Of a DNA stretch of 64,000 nt, positions 11,563 through 22,539 are shown piece after piece. The position numbers were made by a program, and so were the translations under genes. Numbering within the stretch: the first letter of the stretch is position 1; each line of letters begins with the position of its first letter. The stretch lies in contig CM059971.1 of NCBI GenBank assembly GCA_030490835.1, forward strand, positions 71,876,224 through 71,940,223, given 5' to 3'. Source of the stretch: Annona cherimola. Its lineage: Eukaryota > Streptophyta > Magnoliopsida > Magnoliales > Annonaceae. The notes under the pieces were generated by a model. That model worked only from the letters and a program-made list of their open reading frames with translations, searched no databases and had not been told where the DNA came from.

Positions 11563-11591
<29 letters not shown>
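11563..11591. repeat. poly-C homopolymer, 29 bases
   Basis: An uninterrupted run of 29 C (29 G on the other strand). Runs this long are rare in plant DNA and unstable in sequencing, so the true length may differ. Confidence 0.9.
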
Positions 11592-13120
11592 TATTGTTAT
11601 AAGATTTATATTTCCTCTCCCTATTGTCATTCCCTACCATTAGCATTTTAGCTTAATCAGATAAAGCCACTAATGACATAATTGATGCATCTTACGCCCT
11701 CTTTGAATGACTTGTTCAAGAAAAGAGAAAAGAAGGAATGAGTTCTAGAAGTTATACCAAGCTCCAATGAGATAATTTGCTGTTTCTCCTCTGCAACTGA
11801 CAGGCCTCCCTACTCCAACGATCAAATAATGTCGGTGCAGAATTTCATCAAGTTTGCGACCACTTTTACCTGCTTCTTGGGGAGATTGGAAAAATGTCAT
11901 AATTGCCTTTAGCTGCGAATATCGAAAATTGAAAAATGCTTGAAGTGAACAACAGGGGGAAAAAAAAAACAAAAGTCGTACTTCTTTTTACATTGCAGAC
12001 GATCATTTCTCATTTGCAACTATGACCAAACTATATATATGTATATTTGCAAATTTTCCTTTTAAATTTTATAATAAACGAGAAAGTCAAACTAGCAATG
12101 ACAAATTAAACACAATTAAAATCAAACTAATATAGCAAAGTGAATCAACATATCAATAGCAGAAACAACAAGAGTATGCAATATGCAATTATAATTTAAG
12201 TACATAGGCAACATTATATAGAGAATGAGTAGCCATTGATGGATTACCTATGGATTACGCAACTTGAAAAAGCAAGCCACTAAACAAAGAACAGCCAAAT
12301 TATTCAAATGCAATATAACATATGGTTAATTGTAATTGTAAGAGAAAATTTAAAAAACAATGAAGCAGGAGACATTACCGTTGAGATGTGTGTTTTGGCG
12401 CCATTGAGATAGAATGAGCCGACAACCGCAATGAAGAAACGAGCTGGAAGAGGGACAATGACGACTACGAGATGGAATGAGCCGACAACCGCATGCGGAG
12501 TCAGCACACCTTCTCACACTCCATCCAGCAGTTGGTCTCTTCTCACACTTCATCTGGCACCTGGTTTCAGCACCAGTGGGCCTCCACTCCTTGAGGCCCA
12601 TTCCGACCGTCACGAAGTCTCCACCATCCATCTCGACGCTGGTTTTTTAGGTTTCGGCGTTGGGCAAAGGGCATCGACCGTGGGTTTTGGGTGAGCATTC
12701 AAGTCACATGCTTAATATCATGTTATCGTGCCACAAATCCAACATATTGGGGCCAACCTTCAAAATCACGCAAATCCTAATCAAATGTGCAAATAAAGAT
12801 AAATTCTTCAAATAAATTATGTATAGTAAATAATAAAAAAAATCCTTACAAAATTCCCTAAAATCAGCTCAAATTAACGTGTGAAGGAGCTTAACAATTG
12901 AAGAAAAACCCTCTCATTGTGTCAAAAGGCAAAAAGTATAATATTCTTTAGAAGATCGAAATTAATATAACAAAAGGCTCTATAAAAAAAATTAATATAA
13001 CAAAAAGGGAGTCAAATACCACTCTCGAAGAATCTTTGGCTGATTTGGAGTATCAATGTATCGTTCATATTGGTGAGAAATGTTGATATGCTTTCCAAAG
13101 TGAATTTTATGTCTAAACTT
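11592..13120. other. intergenic with a GC-richer patch near 12.4-12.7 kb
   Basis: No recognised gene. The 19-base unit GAATGAGCCGACAACCGCA occurs twice (12412-12430 and 12475-12493), 63 bp apart, in a locally GC-rich patch. Overlapping frames there on both strands (for example + 12431-12694) show no family signature. Confidence 0.5.
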
Positions 13121-13124
13121 AAAG

Positions 13125-13445
13125 AGTGCACTCTGGTGCTTTAATCCTTTTTTTATTTATTTGATTTTTTTTATATTACTGTTAATCTAAATGTATTTAA
13201 CATGTATATCAATTTTTATCATTTTTGAGTATTTTAGATATTTATTTTTTATTTTTGAAAATCAATAGCATTTTAGTGATTTCAAATTACCAAAAATGCC
13301 ACTAATTTTCAAAAATAAAAAATAAATATCTAAAATACTTCAAAAATGGTAAAAATGGATACACATATTAAATACCTTTAGATTAGCAATTATATAAAAA
13401 ATTTCAAAAAAAAAAAAGTTAAATGCACCCGGGTTCATTTAGCCT
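13125..13445. mobile_element. fold-back MITE, group B (GCACCCGGGTGCA ends), copy 1
   Basis: Left end GTGCACTCTGGTGCTTTAAT, right end AAATGCACCCGGGTTCATTT. The centre is a near-perfect inverted repeat around AAATGCCACTAATTTTC and its complement, with the core AATCTAAATGTATTTAACAT ... TTTTTATCATTTTTGAG. No coding capacity. Ends are decayed and no duplication was assigned. Confidence 0.7.
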
Positions 13446-13599
13446 CAACCCAAACTTAAAAGAGTGCATTTTTCATATTTTGTGATCATTACTTATTTGG
13501 TAAGCAATATAAAATTTTCTTTCATATTAATTTTATAAAAAAATAAAATTAATATCCTAGAATTGATTCAGTTTGTTGTTTACAACTTCATGGAAGAAA

Positions 13600-13775
13600 A
13601 TACTATTGGTAGCAACCTGCTCCATGCTAATTGGGGTCTGTCAAGCTCTCACGGTATCTACATGGGAAACCAAGCTCTCACAAAGTTGAATTAAGCACAG
13701 GAAGTCGAACCCATGTGGTTGGCATTGTTGCCAGCATACATGACCAACCGGGATGATGCTTGATTGGTAACGTTG
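13600..13775 (-). mobile_element. SINE-like tRNA head, minus strand
   Basis: On the minus strand, CCGGTTGGTCATGTATGC resembles an A-box region and ATGGGTTCGACTTCC a B box of RNA polymerase III promoters, spaced as in a tRNA. A body with GTGAGAGCTTGG follows. No clear A-rich tail or duplication, so it is probably truncated. Confidence 0.45.
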
Positions 13776-14658
13776 ATGATAAAATTAAAACCAAACTCAC
13801 TCGTTATATTTAGAATCATTTAATTTAATAATAAACCACGTTTCATCCCAATGAAATACATGTGTGGGCTATATATTAAAATGGTGTAAAAATAACTTAA
13901 AAAATAGTTTGATTTAAATATTAATTTTAAAGTTGTATTGTCAATATCTAAAATTTTTAAAGCATTACTGCGTGTGTGCATAAATAATTATATAAAGTAT
14001 TTTTATATTATAATGCGCGTGTCAATTTACCTAAGCTTTATTTATAATTTACACATAAATATTTATATTTTAAAGGAAATGGCTTATCAAAGAATCTGAT
14101 TGATCGAAAAGATTTTTGTTATTATTATAAAATAATTTCGTTAAATCAAGTAATTAATAAAATTTTAATTCTATAATCAACAGAAACCCCATTTGCAACC
14201 ACCCTAATTTGGCCCTATTATATCTCTTATATATGGAGTTATGATTACATATGGTATAGGTTTTTTAATTTTAGAATGTTTTCTAAATCTAAATAATTCA
14301 TTATGTTTAACATATCTTATTTATCATGCTCCTAATAATAATTTTTATTGGAAGTCTATGTCTTGTAAAAAAAATATCATATTTTGAGAGTAAATATATA
14401 ATTGTAAATTTGTAATATGTGGTAAGTTGACTTCTTCACCATTAAATTTTTTAGCCATAAAAATTTTGGGTTAGAATTTCTATTATTAGAAAGAGGCTGA
14501 AAAACAAAAGATTTAAAAAATTTATTTATTTTCTTTTTGGTAAATGTGCCCCACATCTCATAAATACACAAGATTTTCAAGATTTTACTCTTAATTTTCA
14601 GTGCGTTTCGTTTTCCATTTTTTCTTCCGTTGCTAGTGCTGCTTTCTCCTTTTTCCAT

Positions 14659-16248
14659 CAGTGTTATCAGAACCGGACCGGCCGGTCCGACCGGGAACCG
14701 ATCCTGGTTCTGGTTCGGTTCGCACTGGTTCGGTCTGATCATATAAAACCGTCCGAACCGGTGAACCGGCGGTCGAACCGGAATTCCGGTTCAACCGGAT
14801 TCGACCTGGTCGGACGGATAAACCCTTGAACAGCTAACCCTAACTCATAAACTAAAGGGAAAAAATAAAAAAAAAACGATCTCTGCGACTCTGCTTCGTC
14901 CATTCGTCGTCCCGCAGCCGCAGCAGGCACAACCCTCGCCGGCTCGCCCTCGCTCGACGATCTTGCCGTCGTCGTCCCGCAGCCGGCAGCCCTCGCCCGA
15001 CGATCTTGCCGCACGCCGTCTTGCCGCAACCCTTCTCGCCGCACGCCGTTTTGCCGCAGCGGCGCCGACGATCTGCTGCAGCGACGCTGACGATCTGCCG
15101 CACGCTGTCTTGCCGCTGCTCTGTGCTGTCTCCTCTCCCGGCGCCGGCGCCGTCTTGCCGCACGACTGCTATCTCCTCTCCCGGCGCCGACGACGACTGC
15201 TGTCTTGTCTCCCGGCGCCGACGACGACTGTCTCCTCTTCTCCCGTGGCCGACTCGCCGGCAGCATCAAAATTCTAAACGACAAAAAACAAAAAACAGTA
15301 CTCATTATTTATTTATTTAGCCCTTTTGATTTAGCCTTTTTTTTTTTGCTTGCGTGTCTTAAGAATTAGTAATTATCAATGATTCAATTATGTTATTAAA
15401 CAATCCTATAATATCAATTATGTCATTAAATAAATTTAAAATCTTACGTAATTATTAAAAAAAATTCTATAGGAATGATGATTATTAACTCCCATATATT
15501 CAAAATTTAAAGAAATTTTGGACCTACAAAAATACTTCATATAATCAATCCATTCTAATTAATCATACGTATCATAATATGCAACTCATGTAATTAATAT
15601 CACTCTCATAATTAATTGTATGATACAAATCTCTTCAAATAATTAATGTAGCAAATAAAAATTATAATATAACTAAAAAAAATATTATAATTAATTAAAT
15701 GGTATCTCATGTTGCGTAAATATACAGTCACTATTGCGATTACTTGTATGGTTTATGTTAGCATTGATTTTCTGTGTTTATAAGCTTCACCTATAACACT
15801 TATAACATTGATTTATGAAATTCATTGCATGATTTATTGTTGATTGTTTATATGATAATATTAAGAAAATTATTTTAATTGTCTATTTGAGAAAATTTTG
15901 TTAAATGCATGGTAAATGAATTTTTCTTTTTTACAATTTTAGGTAACTATTTAATCATCATGTCGACATCAAACCCATCTGAAAGTGGAAACTTGCTATT
16001 AATTTTTTCCTGCATGTTTTGTTCTTATATTGTGGTCATTAAAATCCAACATATATATTTTGGATTTATAAGAACATAAGTTTATCAATATATTTATTTA
16101 AAATTTTTAAAAATTTAATATTTATGATGTCATAAATATGTCATGCTGACGTCACCGGTTCGAACTGGTTTGATTAACCGGTCGAACCGGTTCGAACCAA
16201 ACCAGTTCCTTTACCGGTTCAATCACCGGTTCGGTTCTGACAACATTG
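14659..16248. mobile_element. non-autonomous hAT element, 1590 bp, with GC-rich cargo
   Basis: Ends: CAGTGTTATCAGAACCG at the left; the right end reads, as complement, CAATGTTGTCAGAACCG. The flanks carry a perfect 8-bp duplication TTTTCCAT (14651-14658 and 16249-16256). Subterminal regions are dense in CCGGTTCGAACC-type palindromic motifs. A second, shorter member of the same family is at 43333-44105, and both share ATGACATCATAAATATGTCATGC-like sequence before the right end. No transposase; a GC-rich block of about 400 bp sits inside (14875-15280). Confidence 0.93.
14875..15280. repeat. GC-rich degenerate repeat block inside the hAT element
   Basis: Strongly GC-rich against AT-rich surroundings. 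It is built from imperfect units: CGACGATCTTGCCG, CCGCACGCCGTCTTGCCGC and CCCGGCGCCGACGACGACTG. Long frames exist on both strands (minus 14739-15305; plus 14963-15277), but both are low-complexity Arg/Ala/Ser-rich translations, as expected from the base composition. I make no protein call. It could be captured host 5'-UTR/coding sequence that later duplicated. Confidence 0.7.
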
Positions 16249-16400
16249 TTTTCCATGTGGTAAGGTGCCAAAGGGGAGGAATTACGGTTAGGTGGCTTAT
16301 AAAAATTGGACGAGGAAAGAGGGAGGGGGATTGAGATTTGTGTTAGCTTTTGAAATTTGATCATGAATTGCGGGATAAAGAAAAGAGTGCAATAAAAAAG

Positions 16401-16582
16401 TGTGGAATCCCACATCGGTTAGGATGAGGGGGGGAGCCTGGGGCTATAAGTCAAGGCCACCAGGTACCTCAGTGAGGCGCCTTTTGGGGAAGGACGGGAT
16501 GCGCGCGAACCCAGAGGGGCAAAACCGTGCGGGCCGAGGCCCAAAGCGGACAATACCTTACTGTTAGGCCTGGGGCGTTACA
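16401..16582 (+). repeat. TRIM 5' LTR (182 bp)
   Basis: TG...CA ends; contains CTATAAG at 16443-16449 as a possible TATA element. Same length as the 3' copy. Confidence 0.93.
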
Positions 16583-16584
16583 AA

Positions 16585-16597
16585 TGGTATCAGAGCC
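16585..16597 (+). other. TRIM primer-binding site (initiator tRNA-Met)
   Basis: TGGTATCAGAGCC, two bases after the 5' LTR. Confidence 0.93.
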
Positions 16598-16644
16598 GAC
16601 TCCCGACCTTTAGCCGATGGTGTCCAGCGGGGACGCTGGAGCCC

Positions 16645-16657
16645 CAAGGGGGGTGAA
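16645..16657 (+). other. TRIM polypurine tract
   Basis: AAGGGGGGTGAA immediately before the 3' LTR, the site that primes plus-strand DNA. Confidence 0.8.
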
Positions 16658-16839
16658 TGTGGAATCCCACATCGATTAGGATGAGGGGGGGAGCCTGGGG
16701 CTATAAGTGGAGGCCGCCAGGTACCTCAGTGAGGCGCCTTTTGGGGAAGGACGGGATGCGCATGAACCCAGAGGGGCAAAACCGTGCGGGCCGAGGCCCA
16801 AAGCGGACAATACCTTACTGTTAGGCCTGGGGCGTTACA
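16658..16839 (+). repeat. TRIM 3' LTR (182 bp)
   Basis: Differs from the 5' copy at CGATTAGG versus CGGTTAGG, AGTGGAGGCCGCC versus AGTCAAGGCCACC, and GCGCATGAA versus GCGCGCGAA. Confidence 0.93.
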
Positions 16840-16844
16840 AAAAG

Positions 16845-19080
16845 GGAAGTTTTTATCATTGTTTTCTTCGTTGGCATTAATGTTAATGGAATTTTAGTCT
16901 TCGAATATTGTTAATTTAATTCAAAAATCATGTTTACATGTACATCTAAATTGTTGTCAAATTTAAGGCATGAGATGGAAATAACAATTAACTTTCTAAA
17001 GTTTGTAATATGTATTTTCATGGAGGATAGATGGATTTCTGTGGAAGATAGGATTAAATTTAGATGTTGATTTACCCAGAGATTTTTAGTAATTTCTTAT
17101 GTTCGAGGTTTACACGAGCCTAGAATAATTTTTTCTGCAATTAAGATACTTATTATAATTAACCAGTGCTGCCGCAACTAGTTTTCAAGGAAGGAAACGA
17201 TGCTGGAAGATGGATTTTTTTTTATGAAAACCCCTCCAACTGTTGCAAAATTGCAGAAAAACCCAGACAGATTTATTAGTGTAATTGCCCTAATCCCCTC
17301 ACTTTCACCAACGTGGGTTTGGGCTACAGGCCTGAAGAAGCCTGCTTAGCGAGGCCACATCTAATTGGCCTGCTGCGTTATCTAGGTCGGCTTAAACCCA
17401 ATATAATCCAGGCACCCGAATTAATGGCCCAGGCATGTGGGGGATAAGGCCAAAGACCCACGGCCCAGATATCTGGGCGGTGGGCCACTCCAAGAGGCCA
17501 ATAGGCCGAAAATTGGCTCTGCGGTTCATCTTATTTCTTGCAAAACCTTTCATCTCCAGCTCTGATTTGGACGATGCAATAGTCAAATCTTATGTTTTTG
17601 GACTTTTCGTTTGATGACGATGATTAGGTTTTGGTGTGCAGCCATATAGAAGTGATAAATCACTAGATTATAGCCTAACTAAGATTAAATTCTACATGTT
17701 TATCAAGTTGATTTAGTAAACGAATTAACTAAGCTAAATTTTAAGACAAATAGAGGAGTCTACAGGCGTGATTACATTTAAATGAATTAAATAAATATAT
17801 ATATATATATATATTGAACAGTCATTAATTTTATATTTTATTTTTTCCTCATACTGAATTTTACTCATTTTATTGTTTATCATCCTATAAATGACATTGT
17901 AGCTGGTGAAAATTGATGACTTTATCTAAGAATTAACTGGAGCATAATTTTATTATAATATCTATTTATTTTTTGGAATATTTCGTGCGTTATATTAGTT
18001 GTGATGACATTTACAGATATCTTGATTGGGATTCATTACTTTAATGAAAATTACTAGACTTTTCCTTGTTATGCATATGTTGTAATTTAAGCTTAACTTA
18101 ACACATAATGGATCTTGGAAAATAAATTCTAAACTCAAAATCTAGCATGAAATTTTTTTTTTTTTAGATTAAGGTGTTACAATAATTATTAAAATTTTGC
18201 AATACATATAATGTTTGAAGTCATAAATAAATAAATGCACATGGATAAACATGATAAGTGATTTAAAATTTTTAAATTAAAAACCAATCCATGCATACTA
18301 TATGTATTGAATTATTACTCATATGTACGGTTTTGCCCTTCAGTCCTACTAAATGTGAATTGGTAGGATAGGCTAGTTTTGAAATCTAATAAATCCAATA
18401 ATTTTATCATTATATATGTAATTAAGAGAATAAAAATTATCTTAATTCATAAATCGTATTATTTTCAAAATTAAGAATAGTTTAAAAGCGATTTTAAAGT
18501 CATTAAAAATTATTTGTTTTTATATAAGAACATTCAACGTCTGATTAAACATCTAAATAATCTAAAATATTCATCCTACCTAAATGATACTCTTATATGA
18601 TTTCATAACATTTTAAAACTTTAATGCATTGATCCAAATAATTTTCTAAATTTATACCTGTTTTATACATTTTTACATGTGTTTTTGGAACCATAAGTCA
18701 ATTCACGTCGATTATTCTGATAAATGGTTTAGAGTTGGAAAAAAACATTTTAAGATTAAAAAAAAAACAAAACAAGGGTATACCCCTCCATTAATTAAAT
18801 TTGAGTGGAGTAGAGTCAGAGAGTGACAAATACCAGACGAATCCGCGCATGGATTACTTCCTGGAAGCTAATGAAAGCGAAATGGAACCGAACAGATCAT
18901 GCTCAGATCATGAGAAAACCGTCGGCATGAAGTGTAATACGACACCGAAAGCCAAACACTTTTGTTCTCCTACTCTTGTGCAAACATGCACTGTAAATGC
19001 GACCTTTGGCGTGACCTGTGGATGGGGCTCATTTGGATGATTGAATCAAAACCAAACTCATCCAATGCATTTAGGAAACT
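16845..19080. other. intergenic, no supported gene
   Basis: Mostly AT-rich. Around 17300-17560 there is a GGCC-rich patch (GGCCCAGGCATGTGGG, GGCCCAGATATCTGGGC) without a recognised family. An AT dinucleotide run lies near 17795-17814. The frame at + 18801-19040 has no recognisable domain. Confidence 0.5.
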
Positions 19081-19580
19081 AAAGGTGTGTTTGTTTTACT
19101 ATGGAACTTTTCAATCTAGCCAGCGTGAGTTGGCACACTGCCACCAGTGCTGTGGACGTGAATTCGAACAGTGTCTCCCTTGTTTTGGGGTGATAGTATA
19201 TATTATGTATTCCTTTTGTATTAGGGATATTTATAGTTGTTTTCCTAGAATGCGGAGATATTTACCATGTATCTCTCTAAATGGTGAGAGTTGTGAAAAG
19301 CCTAATTTGTAATATTAAATGTCATAACGTGTATAATACCAATTAAAAAAAAATCTCAATCTAAAATTTCTTACGCTCTATAACTATCTTGTTTTTTAAT
19401 TATTTATTCAAATCTTTCTATATAAACTATCCTCGTATAACTAGCCAATATATTTTAACTTTATTTTTTTATTTTTCATTACTACCTCTGTCATATAATA
19501 TTATTTTTTTCATTTTAGAAATTTTTACAACAAAAACTTTTTATTTAAAAAGTTTTATAATTTTTCAAACACACCCTAAA
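19081..19580. mobile_element. MITE with GGTGTGTTTG ends, split by a SINE
   Basis: Left end AAAGGTGTGTTTGTTTTAC, right end TTTCAAACACACCCTAAA. Removing the SINE (19119-19355) and one target copy rejoins AACTTTTCAATCTAAAATTT, which matches uninterrupted family members such as 54731-55011. This is the abundant TTTCACTCTTCACAACTA family of the window. Confidence 0.75.
19119..19355 (+). mobile_element. SINE, 237 bp, nested in a MITE
   Basis: A tRNA-like head (GCCAGCGTGAGTTGGCACAC, then GAATTCGAACAG as a weak B box) is followed by a body and an A-rich tail ending AATTAAAAAAAAA. The 8-bp flanks TCAATCTA (19111-19118 and 19356-19363) are identical and belong to the host MITE, confirming a real insertion. 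Confidence 0.75.
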
Positions 19581-20105
19581 TTTTATGCTAATTAGAGTTG
19601 TGCACAGCCTTATCTAAAAATTTTGCAAATTTAATAAATTTAAACTTATATATCAATTTAAAAGCTATATTTTCAATATCTAAATAGTTTAAAACACCTT
19701 ATATTAAAATGTAGATAAATAATTCTATAAATTACTATTATATTCTAATGCATTTATGATTAATGGATTGATGCCTTTTTCATATTTACACATGAATATC
19801 TTCCTTAATTATGATTAATAAATGGATTAATGTGATTATCCACAACTTTGATCGAGATTATTCAACTGATCAAATAAATGGTATTGAACAATGTAAAAAG
19901 TAAGTTTTTGATTTCGTTATCAAAATTGGAACCCCATGGATGGAGGTACACGACAAACTTTGCTATACCCTGGCTCATACAGAAGCTGGACGCACACATA
20001 CATATACTCCGAACACCAGTACGAACAACATGAAAGCTCTATAGTTTCGTCCTTCAAATACAATAATAGTGCTGAAAGAAATCTTTGCGTTCTGAGGATA
20101 TCTGC
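19581..20105. other. upstream region of the TPD1-like gene
   Basis: AT-rich up to about 19920, then a more balanced composition that would include the promoter and 5' UTR of the gene starting at 20106. I could not pick a convincing TATA box. Confidence 0.4.
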
Positions 20106-20701
20106 ATGGCTGGTGTTACAAGCAATCTAATTTGCACCGGTGCTCTCCTAATTCTCTGCATCTTTGGATCCAGACCAGGTGGTTTATTTTGATGTATACG
20201 TTCCACTGCCTGATTTCCAAGCCAAAGTTCGTCATAATGATTCCTTACATGATTGCTGACTTGGGTTGGAATTAAATATACCTATAATTTTTTTAAAAAT
20301 AAAAAAGAAAGAAAAAAAGAAAATTTGTTTGTTCTAATTGCTGTATAGCTTTGTTTTGTGAAGGGATGTGCAGCAGTACAACTTGTGACCAGTCGGATAT
20401 TGTGGTGACACAAACAATCACTATGAAGCGAGTGTTGGGGAAGCCGGAGTTTTTGGTGGAGGTAAACAACATGTGCTCGTGCCCGCAAGCCAACATCCGG
20501 CTTGCCTGCCGTGGATTCCAGACAGTGGAGACGCCCGATCCAGCCATTTTGAGAAAAGAAGATGGTGGGAACATTTGCCTTGTGAACAGCGGCCGCCCTG
20601 TGCTCCCACATAACAAGGTCAGCTTTGCATATGCTTGGGATAAGCCGACCGAGTTTGCTCTTGCCAGTGCTAGTCCTGAGTGCCACCAGGAATTAATATA
20701 G
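20106..20701 (+). CDS. TPD1-like secreted cysteine-rich protein (At1g05835 type), two exons
   Basis: Exon 1 is 20106-20178 and exon 2 is 20349-20701; the 170-bp intron runs GTGGTT...GTATAG and splits a codon after its first base. The joined product is 141 residues. Residues 1 to about 27 form a hydrophobic signal peptide (ALLILCIFG core). The mature part keeps the family pattern: C-x3-C-x4-C then SDIVVTQT, a VNNMCSC pair, IRLACRGF, DPAIL, ICLVN-x-GRPV and FAYAWD, with eight cysteines likely paired. TPD1 relatives are apoplastic ligands of LRR receptor kinases in anther development; this shorter branch is widespread and poorly understood, so a signalling role is inferred. The start is chosen because it gives a signal peptide and an in-frame splice. 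The poly-A signal is about 28 bp past the stop. Confidence 0.88.
20179..20348 (+). other. intron of the TPD1-like gene
   Basis: GT at 20179 and AG at 20347-20348, with a T-rich stretch before the acceptor. Phase 1: it completes a GCT codon across the junction. Confidence 0.85.
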
Positions 20702-20728
20702 ATTAATTCCAGAGCATTTTCAAATATA

Positions 20729-20734
20729 AATAAA
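20729..20734 (+). terminator. poly-A signal of the TPD1-like gene
   Basis: AATAAA 28 bp after the stop codon. Confidence 0.6.
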
Positions 20735-20938
20735 ACCCCATTTGGTTTGTCTTGATTTGAATGGAAGACTGATAGTGTATAAGATGTTTATGCGTGTGTT
20801 TCTCGTTCTGGAGCTGCAGCTTGCAATAGTACGCTTGTTAAGTTCATTTCAGTAAAGCTAAGATGATGGGGCTTGAGTCAATGATACAAAGACTCTTTCA
20901 TGTTTTATGTTTACCTTCTTCCTTGAAATATGTATAAA

Positions 20939-21211
20939 GCGTGTTTGTTTATGGGAGAATGGAGGGAAGGGAATGGAATGCAAAAATCATCACACAACCA
21001 TCCTTTTTTTTTTTTTTTTGGCAATAAAAAAAGACTATCCTATTTTTTTTTTCGTTTTACCCCTACGTTCAAATGGTTTCTCATATCTTTTAATTATTTT
21101 CTCATATACTTTCTTGCCAGTATCATATTTATTTTTTATTCTACTTTACCTCTACCATATCTATTCAATTTTTATTCCTTTCTCCTCCGTTCTCCACTAA
21201 ATAAACACTGC
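20939..21211. mobile_element. MITE with GGGAATGG-rich inverted ends
   Basis: Left GCGTGTTTGTTTATGGGAGA, right-end complement GCAGTGTTTATTTAGTGGAG, both continuing into GGAGG...GGAAT. Interior CTTTACCTCTACCATATCTA is shared with copies near 37565-37785, 48320-48560 and 53075-53250. It lies about 200 bp after the poly-A signal of the TPD1-like gene. Confidence 0.65.
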
Positions 21212-21839
21212 TACAACGATTTGTCTGGAATTGTTTCTCTTCAATCTCTTGTTCTGCGTAAATTAATAAAATAAAGAAACTAATGCGTGCATGCATACCG
21301 AGGCTAAGAATAGGCTAAGTCCCTGTTAAGATCGAATGGAGATGACATGAAATTTTATATTATCAATTTTTATCATTATCAAAAGGAAACTCTAATTTAC
21401 GTCAAAAAAAGGGTAACTCTACTTTTCCTATTTTAGGGTGTTTAGCGTTTAATAAGGCCTTTAAAAGAAAAGTTTTTAGCATAAAGATTTTTGAAATGAA
21501 AGAAGTGACACGATATTATAGGAATAATGATGAGGATTAAAGAGAAACTAAAATAAATAGGGTAATCATATTAGTAATTATAGAAAAATAATTGAAAAGT
21601 AAAGTAGTTATATAAGAGTATGTGAAGAAATGATTAAAAATAGGATGATCGAAGAAAGTAAAATTTTTTAAGATTTTGGTATTTAATAAAACTTTTAAAA
21701 ATTTTGAATGAAAATTTTATAATGTAACATTGTTAAAATGGAAAAAATTAAGTGATATTACAAGAGTAATAATAAGTAATGTGATATAATAAGTATAATG
21801 ATACAGAGTAAAGAAAATAAAGTTAAAATAAATAGAGTA
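21212..21839. repeat. AT-rich relics of the TTTTAGCATAAAGATTTTTGAAATG MITE family
   Basis: From about 21435, inverse-orientation pieces of the abundant family recur (AAAAGTTTTTAGCATAAAG, GATATTATAGGAATAATGAT, AAATAAATAGGGTAATC). At least two degenerate copies (21435-21680 and 21690-21839) sit head to tail. Confidence 0.5.
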
Positions 21840-22108
21840 TTTTTTATTGATATTTATATAATATGACAACTGGATATTATAATAAAGTACATTTACAACT
21901 CTCACACAATGGAGAAAATTTTTCTATAAACACCTTCGTACCAAGGGGAAATCTCTAAAACACACACCATCAAGGAAAATTTATAAAATGCCCATTTCAG
22001 GGGAAACTTTTTTGTAAAAGACCCCTCTCCATTAAGGGGAGGGGACTCGAAACCATGACCTTTCTAAAGGGCCCACTACCTCTGCCACTCGTGCTAGCCA
22101 CGAGTGGT
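21840..22108 (-). mobile_element. SINE, 269 bp, minus strand
   Basis: On the minus strand the head reads CCACTCGTGGCTAGCACGAG and CATGGTTTCGAGTCCCC (B box). The body runs CCCTGAAATGGGC ... CCATTGTGTGAGAG and ends in a tail close to TTGTCATATTATATAAAT. The flanks are AAATAAATAGAGTA (21826-21839) and AAATAAATAAAGTA (22109-22122), 13 of 14 identical. Its 3' part resembles the SINE at 57323-57549. Confidence 0.85.
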
Positions 22109-22539
22109 AAATAAATAAAGTACAGTTGTAAAAAAATTTATCAAAGATTATGGTAGTTACATAAGAAGATATAAAAAATATTAGAAAATGAGATAATTGT
22201 AGAAAATAAAAAGTTTTAGATTAACAAATTTTAGAAAATAAGATAGCTATGAAAGGTGAAAATTTTTAAATTAATATATTTATGTAAATACGAAACAAAC
22301 CCTTAAATTGAAAAGTTTTCATGATTGCCAAATACACCCTTTATCATACAACCCTTCCTTCGCATGCAAATTTTATCATTCCTAGCCATATGCATTCATG
22401 TTATGATTTGTTATGGGATTTGCACAGAGATACCCCAAGTTTCTAAAACTTATTCCCTCTACTAACGCAAAACAATAACACTATCAATTTTTTTTATCTT
22501 GAAAAGACTAAATAGCCATTTATTTAAGACAACCGAACA

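Larger units (their letters stand above)
16401..16839 (+). mobile_element. TRIM (miniature LTR retrotransposon), complete
   Basis: Two 182-bp LTRs flank a 75-bp internal segment that holds only a primer-binding site and a purine tract. It starts TGTGGAATCCCACATCG and ends GGGGCGTTACA. A 5-bp target duplication AAAAG lies at 16396-16400 and 16840-16844. There are no genes, so mobility depended on proteins from a full LTR element. The LTRs differ at six positions by my count, all substitutions, so insertion is not recent. Confidence 0.95.

Noticed and set aside
14739..15305. 188-codon minus-strand frame rich in Arg/Ala
   Set aside because: It lies in a GC-rich repetitive block of a hAT element and is overlapped by long frames on the other strand; composition explains it.
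16401..16839. Cassandra-type TRIM carrying 5S rRNA
   Set aside because: No recognisable 5S internal promoter (A box, IE, C box) in the LTR; called as an ordinary TRIM.
20282..20686. Minus-strand frames over the TPD1-like exon
   Set aside because: Shadows of the real plus-strand coding exon.
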